Assembly (NCBI GenBank): GCA_028532985.1
Contig: JANCIK010000010.1
Coordinates: forward strand, 1,860,001-1,924,000
Direction: 5' to 3'
Length of the DNA: 64,000 nucleotides
Source: Stropharia rugosoannulata
Lineage: Eukaryota > Basidiomycota > Agaricomycetes > Agaricales > Strophariaceae
Shown here in pieces: positions 24,610-35,586 of this stretch (position 1 is its first letter; the number at the start of each line of letters is the position of its first letter). The notes under the pieces are model-generated. The model worked only from the letters and a program-made list of their open reading frames with translations, had not been told where the DNA came from and did no database searches. The translations under genes were made by a program, and so were the position numbers.

Positions 24610-27600
24610 TTATCGTAAGTCGCGTGCGACACGGAGGCGCCGTGTGCCTCCGATGTACTGCAGTACCGCCTTGAAGTGGCGGCCACAGGACAGCATGGTT
24701 TTGATGTTTCTCGCGTCACGTCCAAGACGGTAGTCGAGATCTGCACGTGGGCCTGCATAGCTCGGGCAGACAAAGAGGTAGTGACGCAAGGTCTCCTCTT
24801 TGTAGACCCCCCTCTCGTCCCAGCACTTCTCGCACCGGGGAGAGTCTGACTGTCCGAACCGTGCTAGATGGGTGTTTAGTGGGATGTGGCCGCTACGTAG
24901 CTGAATCAGGAGGCTGGATTGGCATCAGTAAATCCTGATTTTGCTATGGCACTATGCAAGGGGGGGGATTTGCTATAATGCTATAAGCTGCTATGGCTTG
25001 CTATGGGGCATCTGTATAGCACCTTGTAGTAGCCCATAGCAGCTTATAGTGTCATAGCAAATCCCCCCCTCTACATAGTGCCATAGCAAAATCAGGATTT
25101 TCTGATGACTGGGCCCTAGTCAGTGACGAGACCATGGTGCGGAAGTGATGGTATGGGTAGACACCATCCACCTCCTGCGAGAACCTTGCGCCCCGGGGGG
25201 AGGCGAGCCATTCACGCTGCGCGTCTGCCTGCAGAGATTTGAGCATTGTAGCCTTGAGGGCAAGCGCACTGGTCGGGAGCCGTGGGCGAAGGACGTGCGG
25301 AATCTCAGTTGGAAGGGATACATTGCCACGAGCAGCGCGTTTCGCAGCTAGGTCAGCCGCTTCGTTGCCCAGGACCCCCTGGTGGCCGGGCACATACCTC
25401 AAAGTGAACTTCACGCCACTGCGAGGCCGAACACCATCCGACTGACGTGCCAGCGAGGATGCCATACATTCCAACATGTCAATTGCGTGATGGCCCGATG
25501 TTGGGTTATCCGAGACCGCCAGTCGGAGAAACTCTGCACTGTCAGTATAGACAGAGATGGCCTGCGCACCTATAGCTTCGTGTCCTCGAAGCAAGTGACA
25601 TCCGAGGATACCTGCAACGCATTCTGCATTCTCCATGGTGTACTTGGTTGCGGGTCCAAGCAGGTACCTCACCTCCCGGGTTGGGACCCGCCGTTCAGGC
25701 CCCTCATATAAGACCGCTGCCGCCCCCATCTGCCCATCCACACAGGAGCCGTCCGTGTAGACCCTGCATGCTGCTGAGTCACTGGCCTCCCTGATTTTCG
25801 CACCTTCCCTCTCTAGGTCGACAGCATAGGGGCGGTCGCGCGACACAGCCCAGGCCCGAGGCGGGATCTTCTCCACCTCCGCTGGTCGTACATCCGGGAA
25901 GATGCGCAGCAGCTGTTCTACCGCTGTGGGATAGGACCGGGTTTCCGTGACTGCCGCTGCCCGTTGCACCTGGAAGTGGACAGGGTTAGTACGGGGCAGT
26001 GTACATAGACGCACCAGTGCCCGGTGACAGATCTTCTGAAGCATCTGTTCCGCCGGCAGGAGGCCTGCATGTGCGTCAAGCAGAATTGTCGGCGTTGTGC
26101 GGAGTGCGCCCGTGATGGCTAGCGTGGCAATCCGTTGAATGCTTATCATACGCGCCAGACCCTTGCAAGACCCGCGCCGACGTTGCACACCGTCAACCCT
26201 ATGTGGTGGAGTGTACCAGATGTCGAGACCATATGTCATCTTCGGGATTGCGACCGACAGGTACAAACGTCGCATGAGCTTAGAATTGACACCCCAGGTG
26301 ACATTTGACAGTCGCCTGTAGGCCAAGGTCCAGGAGGTCGCCTTTGCCAGTGCCTTCTGCATTTGTGTGGACCAGCGCAGTTCACGGTCCATGTAGATGC
26401 CAAGGTATTTGTAGCTGGGGACGTTGGCCACCACGGCGCCTTGTAGGTGTAGTTTTGGATGGTGTAATGAGCGAGTATGTCCTGGGTTGACAGGGTCCGG
26501 TCTTCGCCGTCTTGAGAAGTGCACCACAGCCAACTTGCTTATCTCGTTGCGCGAGTTGTGGTCGTGGCCCCATGCAAAGCCTCCCTCCGGGCGCTCCATG
26601 AAAGCGGTCAGCATTCTCACCGTTTTCTTGAAGGATTTGGCTATTGCCACGGCCATGACATCATCCACGAAACCAATGGCATCCTCGTCGTTGCCCTGTG
26701 CGAGCTCTAGGAGGTCAGCATTGTAGATGATATACAGAATCATTGACAGTGGATCGCCCTGGCCGATGCCGTTGATGATCCATATGAGCTCGGACATGTA
26801 GTCATCAAAACGCATCCGCGTGCGGCGGTTCCGCAGGAGGCCTATAATGAATGTAATTAGCGATTCAGGTATACGGCGCTTACGGAGGTTGTGTATCAGC
26901 CTGTCAGTGACCGCATTCGGGAACGCGCCTTCGACGTCCAGGAAGAGCACTGAGGCCACCTTACCACGCCGCCAGGCATCCTTGATCTTTCCTTCTAGCA
27001 GGTGCACAGCGTCTGTCGTTGCCCGGCCGGCCCTGCCCCCAAAGTGATTAGCAGGGAGCAGCTTCTTGGCCTCGACCAGCCTGGCTATGTCGTCAGCTAC
27101 TATAGATGTGAGTACCTTGGCCTGCGTATTGATGAGTGCAATGGGCCTATATGCCTTGGGTGCCCCATAATCCGGTTTCCCAGGTTTGCGCAGCACGACA
27201 GTCGTGAACTCCCGCCAGCTGTCCACATAGAATCCTGTATCAATGATGGAGCGGTATAAGGGTACCAGATAGTCACTGAGGATCGGTAGAGACTCCTGCA
27301 GGACCTTGTTAGGTATGCCATCCGGGCCGGGTGCCTTGAACGGGGAGAGGCGCTTGATGTGGGTTGCCAGGCGTGCTGCTGTGATGGGTTCCGGGTCGGG
27401 CAGCGGTGATGGATAGTCAAAATTCTGGGGGACTGAGGATACATCCGGCGCCGGTGGAAAGAATGAGGCTGCTAGGGCTTCGGCTTTCTCCTTGTTGGTA
27501 TCGAGCACGGTCTGTTCACCTTCATCTCCTACTACTGTCAGGGTTGGAATACGTGTCTTACCTCCATCTCCTGCCGGGGAGGAGATGTATTTGTTCGCAG

Positions 27601-28774
27601 TCCAGATGTCCTGGCTAGACGCATTGTCGAGAAAATCCGCCCAGTGCTCGGCCTTGGCACGCAGTATTGCGTTGCCATAGGCCCGCGCCTTCGAGCGTTT
27701 CTCCTCGTGGCAGGGATGACCCAGGATTGCTCTGTACCTGTAGGCAGAGCGACTGAGACGGTTGAGCTCCAGTCGCAGATCACTGAGCTCCCTATTCCAC
27801 CAGCGCTTTGAGAACGGGCATGGCTTGTTCAGAGGGACCACTTCCTCGACCGTGGCTTGCAGCGTCCGTGTTAAGTCTTCCGCCGCAGCCTGTATATCCG
27901 CCTCCTCAAACAGCAGCCTTGGTTCCAGGATATGCACCACTCGACGAGCTAGCGCAGCCCTAAAGGCATCCCAGTCCGTGCTACGAAAATTGCGTGATTG
28001 GGTGTCATCCGTGCGGTCCTGGGGTATGGTCATCACCATTGCAACAGGATAGTGGTCAGTGCAAGGCGTCTGGAGGTAACTATCGACGTCGCATCGAACA
28101 AATTCCTGCAGTAGATGATCAGTACACCAGACATTATCGGGCCTCGAGAGGAGCTTCGTGCGGAAATGTCGTAGTGTGGGTATGCCAGGTGGCAGGGCCA
28201 TGACCAGGTTGTGTTCCTCCACTGTTATTAAGAGCTTCTGCGCCCTCCTGTCCGCCGCCGCAGTGAATAGCCTGCCGTCCTCAGGACGGTCCCACATCGG
28301 GTGGTGGGTATTGAAGTCACCTGCCACAATCAGGCCGTCCATGGCGCCTGGGCATAGGGCCGCCTTGTTTCGCGCTAGGAAGCGCTTCAGCCTACCTAGG
28401 GTCTTGGTGTGTTCACATGCACTGTATACGTTGATGATCGTCATACGACGACCACCATTCAATAGCTGGACTGCTGTCATGTCAGTAGTTTTTGGGATGT
28501 TGACCGCCCGCCAGGAGCTGGTCAACAAGCCTGAGTTGATGAATATAACGGAGCGCACCTGCGCAGCTCCGGCCTTGTAGCGTTCTGCAGGGTATATAAT
28601 CGAGAATTTTCTGGGGGCCCTTATGAGGCCCATTGGGGTGACATGTGGTTCCTGGACCAGGATGATATCCCAGTCCTTGTGTAGAGGTCGGTTAATTAGA
28701 TCCAGGTGGCCGCGGTCAGACTTGTTGAGGTTGACCTGCAGCAGTCGTAATCGATTCAGCGGGCCTTCATTCAT
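24610..28774 (-). pseudogene. LINE ORF2 (endonuclease-RT-RNase H), broken by a MITE
   Basis: It starts at the ATG at 28774, which overlaps the ORF1 stop. APE endonuclease covers residues 1-230 (LLQVNLNKS, ILVQEP, VAGDFNTHHPMWD). RT lies at roughly 480-760 (YRPIALINTQAK, LFLDVEGAFPN, GIGQGDPLS, GFVDD). RNase H lies at roughly 1010-1150 (YTDGS, a Glu in ENAE, YTDS, GHQG, NEAAD). The frame is interrupted at 25107/24923 by the 185-bp MITE, which adds a false C-terminus ending at 25052. Beyond the MITE the original frame resumes with LLIQLRSGHIPLNTHL, a CEKC..C Cys/His cluster (HYLFVCPSY) and a stop at 24610. Counting one copy of the 5-bp duplication, the frame is 3975 nt, exactly 1325 codons. Confidence 0.93.
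24923..25107. mobile_element. hairpin MITE inside LINE ORF2
   Basis: 185 bp with near-perfect terminal inverted repeats of about 75 bp. Each arm opens CATCAG, one variable base, then AAATCCTGATTTTGCTATGG, reading inward from both ends. The flanks are ATTGG (24918..24922) and ACTGG (25108..25112), a 5-bp target duplication with one mismatch. There is no coding capacity. It contains several TTGCTAT/GCTATGG echoes. The superfamily cannot be set from this alone. Confidence 0.88.
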
Positions 28775-29399
28775 TCAGAAACATAAGAAAGGCCAGGTGA
28801 CGCTGGCTCGTTCCCCGCAGAGCAGGAGTCGGAGTCCAACGCCAACGGCGTCACCTCTGTATTTGCAGGGCGGAAGCCCTCTAGCGTTGTCTGACGCACA
28901 GCTTCCGCGGCCCTCCGATGCTCTTCAGCACTGGCCGTGAGGGCGATGCGGTCTGACCTTGCCAGAATAGTCGGTATCTGCCCCTCGTTGGAGCAGTGTG
29001 GCACGCCCGGAGTGAACGGCGGCGCTGTCAGGGTGTCCTCCTCCGATGCGGAGGACATTACCTCATGATCATCCTCTGACTCGAAGAATGGCTTGCAGTT
29101 CTCGGGGTGGGCGAGGTCATATTCCGTGCATTTGCGTTCGAAGGTTGGGCATAGACGGTCATAGCTGGAGTGGTCCGTGGCCTCCAGACCCGCTGCCTTG
29201 CAGGGCGTGCACCTCGGGCGCTCTTTGTTGATGCAGAAGTCGATTCGGTGACCTAGGTCCCCGCAGAGGCCGCATGTGGGTGTCTCTGCCGTGCAGGCAT
29301 CGGCCAGATGGTCCCAGTCGAGGCAGACCAGACACTTCCCTGGCTCCCTTTTGCACTTCTTTGCCCCGCAGAATCTACCTGCGATGCGTATGCCACTGG

Positions 29400-29403
29400 C
29401 CGC
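29400..29403. repeat. LTR-element target duplication CCGC, left copy
   Basis: CCGC immediately before the LTR start TGAAGG, matched by CCGC at 45819..45822. Keeping one copy restores the LINE ORF1 frame. Confidence 0.9.
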
Positions 29404-29742
29404 TGAAGGACCTTGTTTGGGTCTGGTCAAGTGCTCAGTGATGGCCCGTTTGTATGTCCTGCTAGAAATGATCTAACACAACACAACCAACAACCACAAC
29501 AAAAACACACAACCAATCTCAAACAAATGCTTCTTTAATGCGAAGTCGGGGGTCTATGTACAAAAGAAAGACACAGTTGTCTTTTATAATATAAGCCGGG
29601 TAAACGTTTTCTTAACACAAAGACTCAGCCCGAGGGGCGTGGTGGTGTGGTGTGATAAGTGTAGTTTGTGTGCGTATGACGCGAGGTGCTCGAATGAGAC
29701 TTAGTCTGACACGACGATCAGAAAGAGAACTGAAAACTGTTT

Positions 29743-29902
29743 AACCGCTCCAGGTATGTGCGCGACGACACTGCCTGCAAAATAACCGCTCCAGGTATAC
29801 ACGTAGTGTTGCCTGCAAAATGACCGCTCCAGGTATGTGCGCGACGACACTGCCTGCAAAATTAAACCGCTCCAGGTATACGTTAAACGTTGCCTGCAAA
29901 AC
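29743..29902 (-). repeat. array of four co-varying hairpins (left LTR)
   Basis: Identical copy of the array at 44300..44459, in the 3' LTR. Confidence 0.85.
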
Positions 29903-30403
29903 TGCTTCCAGACTCAAGACTTAGTCAAGTAATCCGTCAAAAGCTTTGAACTCTCTCTAAACTCGCAGTGAGGACTTTAAACCGTATATATTCACTCTAG
30001 GTAAATCTACTGGGAACCTGCTATTCTACGTTACATGCTGGGGTATTTATACGTTTCTGGGAGACGGGTTGTCGTAGGCGCCCGGAGGTGTTCTAAAACC
30101 TCGCACCCGATTGGTTTGTAGGTCCATACGGTTCTGCCCGTTTAATTACATTTTAGTCGTTCTAGATGGGTGGAGTAGAAATTTGAAATAACTGAAAAAG
30201 GATAGATTCTGAAGGCTTGTCAGGAACGAGCCTATTTTTAGAACGGTTAAACCGTCTTTTGGTGCCTGGGCGTCTGTCTGCCTCCTGAGTACAGTCAGTT
30301 TTACTACGCCTTGGCTTTTTGGAATGTAAGCCGGGACAGAGTTACCCCACTGGTGAGTCATCTCGCCTCCGACTGTACCGCTTTTCAGGGTCTATCAGGC
30401 TCC

Positions 30404-30851
30404 TGCCAAATAGCCCGCTATATTCCCTCTGTATGGCCAGTACGAGGCCTCGCTAATTAGCCCGGTTTATTGACCTTTGCTAATTAACCCGGTATAACGT
30501 TCAGTCAAACGGCCCGGTATAACGACTAAGTCATTTAGCCGGTATAATGCCTAAGTCAAATAGCCGGTATAATTACTCAAGTTAAATAACCCGGCATAAT
30601 GATTTGCTTTTCCTAATCTCTCGTTTTCGATGACTGGTTTTAGAAGACTGACCGCTATAAGTCTCTAGTCGAGTTTCGTCGTTATGGTTGGTGTCATTTA
30701 ACCGGTATAATTTAACCCGGTATAATGCCTCTGCCTTTGCGCTCCGTTTAACCCGCTTATCTGACTTCCTCGAAACTGAAGACATTACTAAGTGTATTTC
30801 TTGGGCAGTAACTTTGCATTTAGCCCGGTATAATTATACCGGGTTAAATGC
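30404..30851. repeat. CCCGG/CCCGC motif array, left LTR
   Basis: The same array as in the right LTR, but several copies read ACCGG or GCCGG with one C missing. The palindrome lies at 30816..30851. Confidence 0.8.
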
Positions 30852-31248
30852 TGGCATCGTGCTCTCCTTTATGCCGGACTTATTATTATTCTAACTTTAA
30901 GCCGGTCAGATGCGCTTATAAGCCATACTGGTCCTGCGACTAAGTCCAACCGTGAAGGCTTATTAACCCGCTTGTTTAAAGTCTCTTGGTTTACTCTCCA
31001 GTTAAGTTCTTTAACGTGGACAGTTACCGTCGTCACTTTTACTTAAGCTTTTAGTGTGGTTTCGCTTATAGTTAAAATAGCCCGCTTAATTGACTAAGTG
31101 GAGGTCTACACTTGTCTTCGTTATTCTCTGTCTCTCATTGGGTCATACTGAAGTCTTTAATATGACTTTAATAGTCTAGACTACTGAAATGATAGGATTT
31201 GTAGTAAAATCGCAAAATTTCATGGCCAGGCACTTAGGTGCCCTATCA

Positions 31249-31261
31249 TCTCCCCCAAACC
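31249..31261 (-). promoter_or_regulatory. polypurine tract next to the 3' LTR
   Basis: Minus strand GGTTTGGGGGAGA abuts the LTR start TGATAGGG, the expected position of the plus-strand primer in reverse transcription. Confidence 0.85.
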
Positions 31262-31284
31262 ATAACTCGACTGTCCTCAGTCGA
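31249..31284. repeat. C-tract plus hairpin element, copy 1
   Basis: TCTCCCCCAAACCA is followed by a hairpin with arms TCGACTG and CAGTCGA and loop TCCT (31267..31284). The C-tract doubles as the PPT on the other strand. A second copy is at 35347..35381. Confidence 0.8.
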
Positions 31285-31848
31285 TGCTGACTGATCTTTC
31301 TGCTTTCGGGCTTTGCCGGCCGTCTATTTTTAACTCGCCACGTTGCTCGCTGTTCCCTCTGTTGAGCGATTACGCTTCCTCACTGTTCATCACAATGAGG
31401 GACGTGTTTATCCATTGTGCTCATTGTTTGTCTATTTTTGGTATTTACTGCCGGCTGCTATCTCCTTTTTAGGATAAAGTGCTGCGCCACCGCCACGTCC
31501 CGCCTATGTCTCGATTCCCCATTGTGCCCGCCTTTTTGTAAGATGACCGAGTCGCTCTTCTGTTTATGACGGGGACATAGGATGACTATTTCTGGAACGG
31601 TGATCTTGCTATGTCAAAATGACTCTCGTTTCCAACGGTCTTTCAAGAGCCCGGTTAAGTGACCGGTGCCTAATTAGGCAACGGCTCTTCCATTCTTGGT
31701 CGAATGACTTCCGTTGACCCGCCTTCTACTACTACCCGCTCTCTGGATCCTCGTATGTTTTCTTCTCCCTCCGTTCTACTCTCTTTCTGGCAATGCCTCT
31801 CCCTTTCTTTTGCTTTTGCTCGCGCGGTCTTTTCGCCTATTATTCTGT

Positions 31849-31856
31849 ATTTAAAC
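31849..31856 (+). promoter_or_regulatory. TATA-like box for accessory gene A
   Basis: TATTTAAA about 50 bp upstream of the ATG at 31903, followed at once by a CCCGG motif copy (CAGCCCGGCTTAG). Confidence 0.5.
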
Positions 31857-31902
31857 AGCCCGGCTTAGTACCGCTTTCCTTCATTCCCCTCTACTTGTTA
31901 TC

Positions 31903-33726
31903 ATGGCCGCGCCTTCCCCCTCACCCGCTTTCTCCTCTCGTACTGTCTACAGCGAGTTCTTCGAGGAGCTCGCGGAAGCGCTCGAACGTTCCCACATCCC
32001 AGCGGACACGGTCGACTTTGCACAGCCCTTTCGCCGCCTCCGCGATGCGCTGCTCGATAACCCCTTCTTGAATGATGTCTTTGTCGCCCGGCAACTCCTG
32101 AAGTCTATCATTCCGCCCCTTTTCCGTGACGCCCGGAACGTTTTACTGGCGCTAAATGGGGGTTCTTTCCAGAGAATCGAAGATGCCGGCACTATGCTGC
32201 CTGAATTTCGACATCTCTTTCGATGGGTTATCCTTCTGGTTCACTCAATTCCCTCAGAGATTCGGCAGGAGCTGGACTTGGATTGGCTCGTTCTCCCCCG
32301 GGTAAGTACTTTACTCCCGTTCAGTTTTGTTTCTACGGTTTCTTATGGATATTTTTAGATTGACTACGGACCCGTCTGTCCGGTATCTGTACTCCGGCAA
32401 CTCGAATTCCCCTCTCCTGTGGTGGACCCTGCCCTTGTTCAGGGGTTTGATGGGGACTTTCCCCACCTTTTTGAAGGTCTCCTGGATGGTTTTGGCCCCG
32501 GCTTAATAAATTTGGACGGGTATCGCCCTGCCGATGATGCCCCCTTGTCCCCACCTACACCACAAGTGGCTGGGGTAGACGTAGTGCCTTCGGGCCCTTC
32601 CACCCCTACAACAGGTTCGTTATTTTATTTTATTTTTATTTTTATCTTTCCTTTATCTCATTTGCTTTTAGCACCGTCTCGTCTCTCGGCCCCTTCCCCC
32701 GGGCCTGTGCATCCTTTCACTGGGAGGCCGCGGCCATCTGTCTCTCGCGCGGTCCCCGTCCCAACCGGTCAGGCAGACGGGTCCATTTTCACTCCACCGC
32801 CCATTCGTCCCATACGCAGGAATACGGCACGCGAGGGCCCCGCTTACGCGCACTATGCGCAACAACACCGTTGGGAGGCAACGCCTCTGGAATTCAAGGA
32901 TCCCCGCCCGCCTCAGCTGATAAACCGGGCGCAAGCTGAGGGGCTTCGGCCCAACATAATATTCGGGTGAGTTTCTTTAGCCCGGTTATTTTCTTCTGGC
33001 TCTCAAGTCCTCTTTTTCTTTAGTTACCAACCCCCTGTGCTGCCTGCCTGCTTCTTGGTCTGGAGGACCGTTGTGAGGTTCAGGAAGGTGAAGACCGGTG
33101 CACCCCATGTATAGTGCGCAAGTCTACTACCTTCCCTTGCACTTTCATGGCTTCCCCGGACGAGCGGGCCCTTTTGTCTGAGCGATGCTACTTTCTGGGT
33201 GGCACTTCCCTTGCTGGTAAGCTACGTTTCTTCTGACTCTCTTCTTACTTTTCTAATTTATTACTCTCTTTTTCCAGCTATCCAAGACGACTTCTCTAGC
33301 CTGCAACATCAGGCGGAGCAATACATCGTTCAGAGTCGACTAGCCGAGGCCAGCTTCGCCCGGGCCGAATTCTATCGCGACCGGATCTACGCCCGTTTGG
33401 GCCTGCTCCTCGAGTCGGACTCGCCCGACGCCATCTATTCTACACACGCTTCGATGGACCGCGCGTCTTTTGACGCCTTGGTGGAGGCTACGCGGGCTTC
33501 TGACGGGTTGGGGCGGGTACGCGCTCGTTTCTCGGTTGACTCTGTGGTGGAGAACCTGGCAGAGTCCTACATGCCCGAGGTGCCTCAAGTTGCACCTTAC
33601 AACGACACCCAGCGCGCCGACCCCGCTTCTTTAGCTGAGTCCGAGGCTGAAGGTTCCGAAGAGGTGGACCCGGCTCCTCCAGCTGAGTCTGAAATGGAGG
33701 TCGACGACTCAGGGTGGACTGTCTGA
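31903..33726 (+). CDS. accessory gene A: Cys-rich zinc-cluster-like protein, about 530 aa
   Basis: Antisense to gag-pol. Five exons fit splice signals: 31903..32301, 32359..32614, 32672..32966, 33024..33216 and 33278..33726. Exon 1 is helical (EFFEELAEALERSHI). Exons 2-3 are Pro-rich. Exon 4 in its best frame has a Cys pattern TPCAACLLLG..C..CTPCIVRKSTTFPC (CxxC-x8-C-x8-CxxC-x9-C), like the zinc-cluster motifs in many mushroom proteins. Exon 5 is a helical region (LQHQAEQYIVQSRLAEASFA) with an acidic tail ending DDSGWTV. Exons 1-3 and 4-5 are each open but meet one base out of frame. Taken literally, translation stops in exon 4. A single missing base in the assembly would fix this (compare the lost C's in the left LTR). 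Function unknown; DNA binding is possible. Confidence 0.65.
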
Positions 33727-33985
33727 GGGGTCTTTTTGTACTGTTTTGTCTACTTCTTTTTGTGTAATGTTCTCTCTTGTGTACTTCTTTAGTAGGAGTA
33801 CAAATTTTATATTCTTTTCTTTCTTGATAACTTCTTAAGTGTGAATCTGAGTCAATGATTTATTCTTTCAAGTTCTTTCCTTTAAGAATTTTGTTACAAG
33901 TTTTCTGCCCGGTTATTTGTCCACATTTGGGACTCCGTCTTTTGATCCCTCTTTTAAACTGAGTCTTTTTGACCCTTGTTCACTC

Positions 33986-34546
33986 ATGGACAACTTGGAA
34001 CTCTCTAATACCTTGCAGGCGATTAACCGTGCTAAACAGTCCAACCCGGTTAGCTTAGATGACATCTATTGGCTTGCCGTTGGTTGTATGTCTGAGACAG
34101 TGAGCGGTCTGTTTTTATACCCGGTTATTTGGTCTGACTCTCCCTTTTCGTCTAGTTGGACCTCCTGGATCATTTGCCCGGCATATCCACTGGTCTACAA
34201 TTTCGCAACCAGGTCGTACAACTACTCAAGGAGTATCATTTGTGTCTTTATTACGCGGTCAATCCCCCTTCGTACCCATCAGTCTATTATACCCGGTTGA
34301 CTTCTGTCGTTCGCAATTGGTATGACTGGGACGCAGAGGAGTTTGCCCGTCGTCTCGCAAGGGTATGTCTGTTCTTGGCTTCTAGATTGTTTGCCAACAG
34401 CCCGGTTAATTTGTCTTTCTCAGCACATTCGCTCTGAGGCTTGCTTCCGCTCGTATCATGTGAACGTGCTGCCTTACGATTTTACCCGTTACCATCCGTC
34501 AGGTAGTAGTGATCCCGGGGATATGGACTTAGATCTGTACATATAA
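33986..34546 (+). CDS. accessory gene B, 147 aa
   Basis: Three exons (33986..34099, 34156..34362, 34424..34546; 444 nt, in frame). Both introns contain a CCCGGTTA-type motif. The protein is helical with the core VVQLLKEYHLCLYY, then YPSVYYTRL and WYDWDAEEF, and an acidic C-terminus. It is similar to gene C just downstream (L-x2-YHL-x2-Y .. YP-x2-Y), so the two look like an old tandem duplicate. No known family recognised. The spacing of 259 bp after gene A and the shared strand suggest one cassette. Confidence 0.7.
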
Positions 34547-34596
34547 AATCCTGTATTTTTCTACCGGTTTTTACTTGTCTCTTTGGCCGTCTATCC

Positions 34597-35214
34597 ATGT
34601 CTCCTCCTCGCAGGCCACGTTCCCCTCGGGTTCGCTTTTCCTCAGACATTATTGCCTCTCGTCTGGCCGATGCTATGGCTGATATTAACCAGCATTGCAA
34701 TCGTAACGTCATAGACTTAGCAGGTCTTGCTCGTCTTTTAGCCCGGGCCTCTTGTTTAATGGTCAGTCACCTTTCTTATTTCTAAGCTTTAAGTGGCCTG
34801 ATTTTGTCGTAGTCCCGTCTATTTGACGCTGTCGAGTCCTCTACTCCTACGGACGCCAATTATCCCCTTGCTTTCAACTCGATAACCCGCTATCTTCGAG
34901 CATTGTTGCGGCATTATCACCTTCTACGCTATTTCTTGCGTGATAGGGCGTATTTTTATCCCGCCAACTATCATCGTTTTGCGCGTGTCGGGGTTATGCT
35001 TGGCTTTCTCTTTGATCGCGATACCCGCTTAATTGAGGCTGAGGTTCGGGCTTATTATTCTCTCTCAGTCTCTCTGCTTACTCTCTCGTGTTTTTAGGAC
35101 TGGTATTCTGAACGGTGCAAGTATCCGCTAGACCGGCGCGTCACTTCTCGTGCGTTGACTTTGGAGGAGCAGAACCCATTTTGCCCGTGTGGCTTCTTAG
35201 TACACACATTGTAG
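34597..35214 (+). CDS. accessory gene C, 170 aa, paralogue of B
   Basis: Three exons (34597..34761, 34813..35043, 35098..35214; 513 nt). It starts MSPPRRPRSPRVRF, a basic tail. The core is ALLRHYHLLRYFL, then YFYPANYHRFARVG and LFDRDTRL, parallel to gene B. The last exon ends FCPCGFLVHTL. The donor of intron 2 is GTTCGG, a weak form also used in gene A; without that splice the protein would end at 35097. Unknown function. Confidence 0.65.
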
Positions 35215-35346
35215 ATCATTAATTTGTTGATGTCAATCGTGATCTGCCCGCTTAATTAAAGATTTAGCGTTTTTGGCTTGGCGTTGGATTTGTTTATGTG
35301 TATAGGCGAATTAAACCGGTCTAAGTTTTAGCCCGCTTATTTCTCC

Positions 35347-35381
35347 TCTCCCCCAAACCAAAAATCGAGTGTCCCACTCGA
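35347..35381. repeat. C-tract plus hairpin element, copy 2
   Basis: TCTCCCCCAAACCA, then a hairpin with arms TCGAGTG and CACTCGA and loop TCC. Relative to copy 1 one stem pair is swapped (C-G to G-C), so pairing is kept. It lies between accessory genes C and D, about 200 bp upstream of the gene D start, and could also act as an internal (central) polypurine tract. Confidence 0.8.
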
Positions 35382-35517
35382 CCCGAGTGTGCCCGTGTCA
35401 TGGCCTAGAATTCTTGTGCGTCCGCCCTGAATTAACCCGGATAAATGTGTACCCATCTGGCCCTCCCTGCCTTCTTTAATGCGAGGAACTTAGCGGACTC
35501 TGGCGTGGTGAGAAATG

Positions 35518-35525
35518 TATAAAAG
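35518..35525 (+). promoter_or_regulatory. TATA box for accessory gene D
   Basis: TATAAAAG 62 bp upstream of the ATG at 35587. Confidence 0.65.
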
Positions 35526-35586
35526 GTCGCGCTTTGCAACGTCGAAGAACAGACCAACATTACTTGTCCGCATCCTCCGTCGCAAC

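Larger units (their letters stand above)
29404..31248 (-). repeat. 3' LTR (left copy), 1845 bp
   Basis: Near-identical to 43961..45818. Terminal bases are TG..CA, with short imperfect inverted repeats (TGAAGG / TGATAGG inward). It lacks one C at several CCC runs relative to the right copy, for example near 30376, 30538, 30558, 30650 and 30704. It also has a short replaced segment near 30852. Confidence 0.95.

Noticed and set aside
29404..29430. Apparent start (MTRPKQGPS) of a 219-aa LINE ORF1 protein
   Set aside because: These codons are LTR sequence; the same bases precede the right LTR body. The LINE frame begins at 29399 and joins to 45823.
29439..29442. LTR start at TGATGGCC rather than TGAAGG
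   Set aside because: The right LTR also carries the preceding 35 bp. With the start at TGAAGG the PBS falls 2 nt from the LTR and a CCGC duplication appears that restores LINE ORF1.
30146..30361. 71-aa open frame on minus in the left LTR (copy 44706..44921)
   Set aside because: It lies in U3 upstream of the LTR TATA box and has no motif; identical in both LTRs simply because they are copies.
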